A stretch of DNA of 64,000 nt, taken from the NCBI RefSeq assembly GCF_030463565.1, contig NC_134660.1:2369501-2433500 (forward strand), written 5' to 3'. Made by a program: the position numbers and the translations under genes. Below the pieces are notes generated by a model. That model was not told the DNA's origin. It did no database searches and worked only from the letters and a program-made list of their open reading frames with translations. This DNA comes from Pelecanus crispus. Its lineage: Eukaryota; Chordata; Aves; Pelecaniformes; Pelecanidae. Positions 56,401 through 64,000 of this stretch are shown one piece after another (the stretch's first letter is position 1; each line of letters starts with the position of its first letter).

Positions 56401-59400
56401 AAATTAACCAAGTGGTTGCAGATGTCTGAAGCAACCAAATTCCTTTTTCAGCCCTGACTTTTGCTCTGTGTACTGGCACGCACAGGGAATACTGTGAGAT
56501 CAGGAGATTGGCAGCTGTGTGGAAAGGTTTGCATCTGTCACTAAAAAATCATATCAACATATTTTAATGAGATTAGGGAGTTTCCAGGTGGGTCCACCTT
56601 AACCAAGAGGAAGGCGGCTGTAACTTCAAGTAGAAAAGGGAAATTTAACTGAGGAAAAACATGATTATCCCTAACAACACTAACAAAGTTCCCCAATTGA
56701 AAGAAGAAATGCTTAGGAAAGCATAGAGGTTGTAAGAGGAAAAAAGCATTCATGGTGTCCAACCCAGGTAACTATTTTTCTCGAGGCAGTTCATGAAGGT
56801 AATACACACTGCAGAAAAAAAAAAAATGTTGTAGATTTTACACAACAAAGTACCAGTGTGATGCGTTAAGGCTGATGCACATGGTTTCATTTCCTGGGGA
56901 GATGATTACAAGATGAAAGACATACTCCAGAGTAATATTTTTGTTTCACCTGAAACACTGTAAAAACAATGGGTTCTGGAAAAAATCCAAAATAAAGCTG
57001 TGGTGGCAACTTCAGACTGAGTCACCGCATGCACAGTGCTTGTATATGTTCTATAAAATGCATGAATAAAAAAAGAAGTCAATAGCAGCGAACAATTAGG
57101 ACAAGCTAGAGTGTTATCTTAGCTATTCTCTCTAGGAGGAAGTCTCGGAAGGAAAACCCCCCAGTTACTATATTTAATCCAAGACCTTGGCATCAAATAT
57201 AGAGAAAAGAACATAAGTTTCGTACTGTTGTTAAGCAAAGTTTGCCAGCAGTGTTATGAAAAGCACAAAGAATAAAAACCAGAAGCTATTAAAGACAACG
57301 GCACAAAAGGGTGATGTTGCTCAAGTGTTTTACAAGGAGTGGGGTCATAATCATGAAATCCTCAGCACATGCAAAAAGTCAACTGGATAACAAAGAAACT
57401 TAATCATCTTAATGTGGCATTTTAATGATGCTGCTGATTTGCTATGCCAATTCAGAGATAATGAGCCCCTAATGCTACAGATGTTCAGCCAGACTAAAGA
57501 AAAAAAAAGAAAAAAGAAAAGCTTTTCTTGTATGCCATTTCCTAACTATCCAATTAAACAAATTGTGAAAGCATATAAATAGTTTACCAGGTTTTGACAG
57601 CTGTTAATAGGATTCAGATGCCGAAGAACAAGGGAGTCGATACATGTGCATATTGAAGGATTCTTGTGACTACCTGGCTTTGACAGGTATTAGCTGATGA
57701 TTCATCACCGTTGTCCCCACAAATTGTCCCCAGAAATAGCAGTATAAAGCCAAAACCTAGTGTACACATACTAGAGTCGCTCCCCTCCCAGAATGCGAGA
57801 TTCCTTTACCTAAACCAGCTTGAAACAGAACAGACATACGTGGTGAAACTGAAAAAGTCAGCGGAGTTTCCAAATTAAAGTCAGAATCCTGCATGTTTAT
57901 GAAAAACACCTCTACAGTGGAATTAACGCGCTGTGGGGGAAGATGTCATGAATTAAAAAACCACCCATATTCCTTAATGAATAAAGGGAGGTCTGCAGTA
58001 CATCCCATCAAAATTATAAACTGGGAGGGGAGGAAAAAAACCCCGCTATACCTAAGGTTTTTTCCTTAAATAACAAGAAGAAAACAAGTACATGTGATAT
58101 ACATGTATATAATGAAAATTTGGAGACTATAAGTAATGGGGAATTATAAAATGTGAAGTGACACAACAGCAACATGACTTTTTTTTTTTTTTTTAATAGA
58201 GGCACCACGGTCAGGTAAGGCAACTTTTCTCCACGTCTGTCTTCCACCCCACTGCAGATACCAATTCTAGGAAAGGGAAAGGAGTTCAAGCCTTTTTGGC
58301 TCAACCTGGCTTTGTTTCTTCCACTGACTCCAGCGATAAACTCCCTTTTTTACAACAGCGGCAATGCTTTTATGAGATCACCGTTTGCCAACAAAGGAAG
58401 AAGCGATCACCTAGAAGCAGCATCAGCGTTCAGCTAGACAGCAGTGGCAACAACAGCACCGAAGGCGTAGTGGCACCGAACGTGCACTCCCTCGTGCAGC
58501 GCAGACGCCGCTGGGCTCGTCCCGCTCAGGGTCCCCACAGCTGAGGTCCCCTTTCTGTGCCGCTGCAGGCCAAAGCAGATTCTTCTGCACTAAAAATCCC
58601 AAGTACTGCATTCAGTGCCTCTGTTCCACAATGCACTGGAAATCCATAGATTTCACTTCCTTGACTTACTAAAAATTATTACTTGGACATATTGGCTTGG
58701 ATTTTGTTTTATCTTTCTGCCTTCCAGTATTTTCTTCATACTGTTGTTCAGCATCCATTTCTGTACAAAAAAAAAAAAGCCTCTATTTTGTTCAGATACT
58801 GTATAAAGCATACTTGAGTGGTAATTCCTAAATGAACCAGTGCAGCATGCACCTGGTGGAAATTTCACTTCTAAAAATAGGAGAGAAACTTTCATAATTC
58901 CCCTTTGTGGAGTGCATGCTCTATGGTAATGAGTTTCCTTGTTTTTATTGTGACTTGAAACAAAAATAGAAACAAATCAAATTGAAATGCAGCACTGAGA
59001 ATTGGAAAGAAAAAAAAAAACTCAAACCAGGCATCATTTTCCAAGCACTCGGATGTGTATTTTCTACTTCATTAATACCAGCGTCTTTCTATCATTAAAA
59101 CACAGTATAATTTATCTAGTTGTACGATTAATTACAACAACAACAACAAAAAAGAATCAAACACCACACATCATCTCCCAGCTCATGTGAGCCAGGAAAC
59201 TTGAATTATATAACTGGTTCTTAAAGCCTCTTATTCAAATACAAGGATTTTTCTTATAAAGGTGTATATTCCTGTGTAAATCTCTAATTTCATACCTGGC
59301 ATTTCCCATCTATTACCAATTTCCGCCTAATAATAATCGTGTGGGGTTTTTAGGACTTTCATTCAAAAGGTTTCCAAAGTATGTTAAAGTTACACTAACA

Positions 59401-62400
59401 GAAATAGTGATAAAGGAAAAATGTTATCCAAAACTGAGCGCTACCAAAGCTGGAGTTAAAGAGGACAAGTGCACAACAACACCAGGCAGCACTAGGCCAT
59501 GGTTTAGGGAAGGAAATGAAAAATAATGCATTTAACTGACACTACAAACAGAATTTGGGGAAGCAGAATGTTATTACCTGAGACAGTATGACTGTGGGCT
59601 AGAAAACTATGGTTAGTACTATGCTAAAACTATCCCGGGATTTTATTTTTATTTTTTAATTTTAAAAAAAGTGTCAATAGCTTGCCATTTTTCCTCAACT
59701 GCCTGTACCCCGTGTTGCACAGGAGCCCAGGGGATCAGAGGGAACGCCATCCACATCCCCGGGCCTGCAGTGCCCAGATTTTCCAAAGTCTGTCCCAGAT
59801 GAATTTTGTTTCATTTATGACACCTGTTAACATTATCCTTTCAAATCTTAGTATCTTTAAAGTCTCCCTCTTAAAAAAAAAAAAAAAGAACACAGAAGAT
59901 GATGAAACTGTATGAGTTCTTCCCTTCTGTTACAGTTAACATCGCTTATAGAAAACATTTCTAAAATTACAATTCCTAAAGTCCAGAAAGCCAGATACAA
60001 TCACAACCGTTAAATCAGACTTCAATTAGACAGTTAATCAGAGAACATCTGGACCTAACAGTCAGACTGAAAAAGGCCACATGTTAAATTCAGATAATCG
60101 CCTTCATTAGTTATATCAAGGGACCTATTACTAATACAACCACTCAGGCATGAGCGTCTCTGGTCAACTGCTTTTTCAAATGAACTTCAAATCCAAGAAG
60201 TTGAAAGCGTGGTTTTATTTAGCCTTTTTTAATTCATCTCCCAAAAGACTTTCTTACAATGCAATATACTCTTGTGTTTGGTACCGGAAAAATATAATAT
60301 GAAGAGAAAATATGATAATATGAAGAACAGGGAAATCTGTGATAAATATCAATGGAATTTTAACACCTATAAACTGAAGACAGAAGCTTGGTTAAGACGT
60401 CGTTCAAAATCCTTGAACAGCACGATCTTCACACAACTAAGTGCATTGATTTGATTCAGCTATAAAAAAATTTTCAGTAGTAAATAATCTTGATTCCGAG
60501 ACTTGAATTTTGGATCACAAGTACATTCTCTCCAAACTGAGGGTTTTGTAATTAAATACTTGTGGTTTACTTTTAGCCTGGTCTTCCGTAGAAGCATATG
60601 CATCCACTCTGTGTTCCCTCAGTAACGTTCAGACCCCTACACCAAATCCGATCCTATCTGGCAGAGGGGAAGGCTTCTCAGAATTATTCCATTCTGACAA
60701 TTGGCCTGTTCAACAGACGGCCCGGGAGTACCTGCATCTCCCAAAACCACTCCTGGAGGTGGTGCTCCTGCACCAGGAGAAACAGTCAGTGTGTTTGGCA
60801 CACTTGGCAGGTGAGGTGCAGCAGAAGGAACAAAAACAGGAACAAGAACTGGAGCACTTGAACGCAGCGTGATGGGAGACGGCGTTGAGAATATGGTAAA
60901 GCTAGCCTGAGGTACCAGCACTAAAATATGGTGTCAAGCACATGATGCAAACTTTGCACAATTCAATTAAAAGTCAGCCAGCGACAAGACATAACCCACT
61001 GGAAACCGAGCTTCATCAATTCCAACGCTCATGGAACTATTTGCTGCATTTTAGCAAAGTTTTGTGGATTTATTTCTGCTTTCCGATACCTTTCCAGCAG
61101 CACAAACAGTAGTAAACCTGCCCCTTAAACTCACACATTTTGTGCCAAATGAACAGCCTAGTCTGGGGGCAACACATGAGTCATCTTAATTAACTGATTT
61201 CCTTTCCACCAACCCAAATTTCTAAAAATGGATTATTTTCTACAGTGACATGTGATTTGAGTTCCTAGGGCCGTTTTCTTCATCTTCACTTATTTCCTGC
61301 CAGGCTGGCAGGGAGGGAACACACCACAACTCATCCACCCTGGACTAGATCTTATTTTGACGCCAAAGGAATAAGTATTTCTCTCGCTTTTAATTTCAAG
61401 GAATTCTTTTGTATGAATCCAAGATACAGGTTGTAGAACAAGTGAAGAAAAATGCAGTTTAAAAGTTATGGAAAGGAGTCCATCATCTATTGAATAACGC
61501 TGTGCATCTCCTTCCAGACCTCGTCTTGGCTGACACCGATAGTCAGGATATCGCAAAAGCAAATTCCATTTTCTGCTAACTATAGTGGGTTAATCAGAGC
61601 AAGAAATAGCTGCACTTTTCTGATTACTTCGAGGCAATGAGACTACCCGTGTTTCTGCATCAGCCCCGGGTGCTCTGGGCTACCTATTGTGCAGGAGAGT
61701 CCGCGCTGATGTCAACCCTTCACAGGCTGCGGTGACACAACTGACTGCCTTGATGTCACTGAACGTGCTTGGCAGCATTCCTGCTGCTGATAGTACAGTA
61801 CTGTAGAGATAAAACAAAGTCAAGAGGATCTTTTGTTGATAACACTCAGATGCAACTTTCAGTTCACGCACAGCCACCAAAGCAGAGACCTGACACAGTT
61901 AAGCATTACAGGCTCCTTGCCTGGTTTTAACACTTACAGAAATCCCCTGTTAAGTGAACTTCTGCAGCACAGTACTGCTGATGTTGTGAGATAACCCCAG
62001 AGTCCCATGAGCGGCAGGGCTCGATCTGGGCTTGGGAGATGTAATATTCTGATAAAAAACGGCACTTCCTTTTCAAGCAGATAAGTGCGTGTGCTAGCAG
62101 CACCACTGGAACCTCAGTACACGCCTAAGCGAGGGTTTGTCATCCTCTCCTGTCTCACTCCAGCCTTTTAACCGCCCCCTTTCACACACCTAAATGCAGC
62201 AGCAATTAGCATCCATAAACCACAAATGTGGCTTCTATTTCTTTTTATTTCACAACCATGAAAGCTAGCTAACATTCATAACACCCGAAAAGTTGTCTGC
62301 CTCAACAGATGAGGGAATTAAGACATAATTAAACACTCGTGCTTGACTGTGACTCCCATAGGAAAGAATGTGGCTTTTTAAATTTAATTTTTAAATTAAG

Positions 62401-64000
62401 GATGCTTCAACTTCGGCCACCAAAGGTGACAGTGTTGGGGGCACATAAAGAAACAAGGGAAATTAAGTGCTTCCTCCCCTATCTGTCTCATTGCTTGTCT
62501 CTTTTCAGACTAGACACAGGAAGCACCATGGGAACAGTGTATTTTTATGGTTGCAGGCAAGCATACACCATGTGCACCACAGCATGCAGCTTCCATTCCC
62601 TTGAGGCAAAAAAAAAAAAAAAAAAGTTTTTTCTTTCTTTTTTTTTTTCTTGTTCTCCATCAAGCTTTTAATTAACATATTACTATAGCCTTCTGCCTGA
62701 TCGTTTGCCCTATACTTAGCAATCATCATAGTTGAAGTCCTTTTAAAAGGGGTGTGTAATAGGACAGGGTGAACTGTTTTCATTGAGCGGCATCTCACCT
62801 TCGTCAGTTATGACACATCATGAACCACACATCAGCCAGTGTGTTTGCACGTGCTCCAAGTACAAATATGGAATTGTTTGCTGAAAAAGTGGATTTTCTT
62901 ACACCAAAAGAGCACCAGTTGTGATGATGCTTCAGCCCTATACACTAGTTTTAGTGTCTTTACAGCGTTTCTGTAGCCTTTTGAAAGGATCACAGTACCA
63001 CTTTCTGCAGACCTAACATAAAAGGCTCCACCAAACTAGAGCTAGACAACATCTAGATTTGATCAGGCTCCAACTTCTGCTCACAGTCTCAGAGTAAGTC
63101 CCCACAATGTATGTAGAGTGCCACCCATTAATAATGCAAGATTCACTAAGAATGCGTAGTCCAAGAAACTGGAAGATTACTACTTACTATGAATGCTTGA
63201 CAAAACATGGAAAAACCAGACATAACTGTATTGAAGAAAAATATGTTATAGACATACTAAGGCAGTGGAAAGCAGGCTATCAAATGCTTGATCTCATCTA
63301 TGAGTCAGTGGCCTCATGTTCTTTTATGATGGCCTTCAGCAGATGGAACAAACCCTGTGGGCATGGATCATGCAGGGGTTCAGGATAAAAAAAAAAAAAA
63401 AGGAGAGTTTTCTGTGATGCAGGCTATCATCAATGATGAATTGTGAAGATACCAAAGCAGAATTGCTCACTCACAAAAGGGGTGGATCACGAATACCATG
63501 ATTAACATTTATGAGAACCACACAAACATTTTTTATTATTTCTCTTTAAATTTGATATGTAATGAGGGTATTATTGATTGCACCCAGAAAAGTGCCAATA
63601 GTGGTTTGGGGTTTCTTTCTTCCCCTCTAAATAGACAGACTTTTCAGGTGTAGGCAGGACAGAATGCATTTCCCAAGAGCCATCACTGATACTGACGATA
63701 TTTCTATTCTATGATTCTGGAGAATACTATATATTCATTTTTACCAGGGCTAGTGATCCCCGAATGATAATACTCCCACCAGGCCAGCACTGTCAGAATG
63801 TGGTTTCACTTATCTAGAAGTAAGACAGATAGTTATTGAACCGCAAGGACTGCTCAGCAACTAACATAGCTGCTACTGTAATACAGTAGGCATGACATGA
63901 AAGATTATTTGTGAATTTTAGTATCCAACAGCAACTGAAGTGGCACTGGGCTTTAGGAAGAAATTTAAATGCACCTACTGATACCCACACAGCCTAGAGT
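53500..64000 (-). other. IKZF3 upstream intronic sequence to the window end
   Basis: AT-rich sequence 5' of exon 4. It must be intron of IKZF3 and may contain exons 1-3, which together encode about 50 poorly conserved residues. Only one candidate exon is offered (53932-53970). Homopolymers: A run at about 55535-55557, A/T runs at about 62608-62650. A short CR1-tail-like ATTCTATGATTCTGG lies near 63704. No other gene was recognised on either strand. Confidence 0.45.
53932..53970 (-). CDS. Candidate 39-nt IKZF3 exon 3 with U12-type donor
   Basis: After TTTCTTAG a 39-nt stretch reads TFQAPEVPQEDI in the phase (1-1) used by every other IKZF3 exon, and is followed by GTATCCTTT, an exact U12-type donor. 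Splicing to exon 4 would give [13 protein letters not shown], comparable to the human EDIG-DDSMKVKDEY region. Against it: the U12 branch-site motif before exon 4 is weak and the peptide is only loosely similar. Confidence 0.3.
   Translation of the reverse strand, partial: ARFKHQRFRRKI

Noticed and set aside
57655-57730. Possible IKZF3 5' exon reading GDNGDESSANTCQSQ before a GTAGTC donor (minus strand)
   Set aside because: No convincing acceptor, phase does not fit the 1-1 exon pattern and there is no resemblance to the Aiolos N-terminus.

Overview
The window looks like nuclear DNA of a bird. Introns are short in the GC-rich part, GC-rich minisatellites are frequent (typical of a gene-dense microchromosome), one CR1-like LINE tail is recognisable, and the gene order PGAP3 - ERBB2 - MIEN1 - GRB7 - IKZF3 is the vertebrate block at human 17q12, carried in chicken on chromosome 27. 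An RDH8-type retinol dehydrogenase sits between GRB7 and IKZF3, which the human block lacks. No species was identified; proteins were compared with human family members from memory.

Layout. 1-1234 (minus): PGAP3 exons 2 (cut by the window edge) and 1. 1235-2691: divergent CpG-rich promoter region shared by PGAP3 and ERBB2. 2692-12311 (plus): complete ERBB2, 27 coding exons joining in frame to 1242 residues, preceded by a six-codon upstream ORF. 12312-14035: the converging 3' UTRs of ERBB2 and MIEN1. 14036-15958 (minus): MIEN1, 4 exons, with a one-base excess in a homopolymer that breaks its last codons as written. 15959-21576: MIEN1 promoter, C-rich spacer, GRB7 promoter and probable non-coding exon, and three minisatellites, two of which are the same ~30-bp unit in opposite orientation on either side of the GRB7 promoter. 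21577-25521 (plus): complete GRB7 coding region, 14 coding exons, 528 residues, then a 3' UTR holding a 63-bp tandem repeat. 26690-30100 (plus): complete RDH8-like gene, 6 exons, 318 residues. 30101-38495: intergenic DNA with a 40-bp minisatellite, a motif-rich non-repetitive stretch and the IKZF3 3' UTR. 38496-53499 (minus): IKZF3 (Aiolos) exons 4-8 with all six zinc fingers, followed to the window end by upstream intron. Base composition switches from GC-rich to AT-rich at about 33.5-36 kb.

Functionally, ERBB2 is a receptor tyrosine kinase and GRB7 an SH2 adaptor that binds activated ERBB receptors, so receptor and effector lie about 10 kb apart. MIEN1 is a small membrane-attached thioredoxin-like protein whose prenylation box is the part affected by the homopolymer. 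PGAP3 remodels GPI-anchor lipids in the Golgi, RDH8-type enzymes reduce all-trans-retinal in photoreceptors, and IKZF3 is a lymphoid transcription factor. The most useful observations are the conserved ERBB2 upstream ORF, the MIEN1 frameshift, the inverted minisatellites round the GRB7 promoter, the RDH8-like gene with CRX-type promoter motifs, the loss of the mammalian PDZ-ligand C-terminus of ERBB2, and a candidate 39-nt IKZF3 exon with a U12-type donor. Nothing resembling a wholly new multi-gene system was found.
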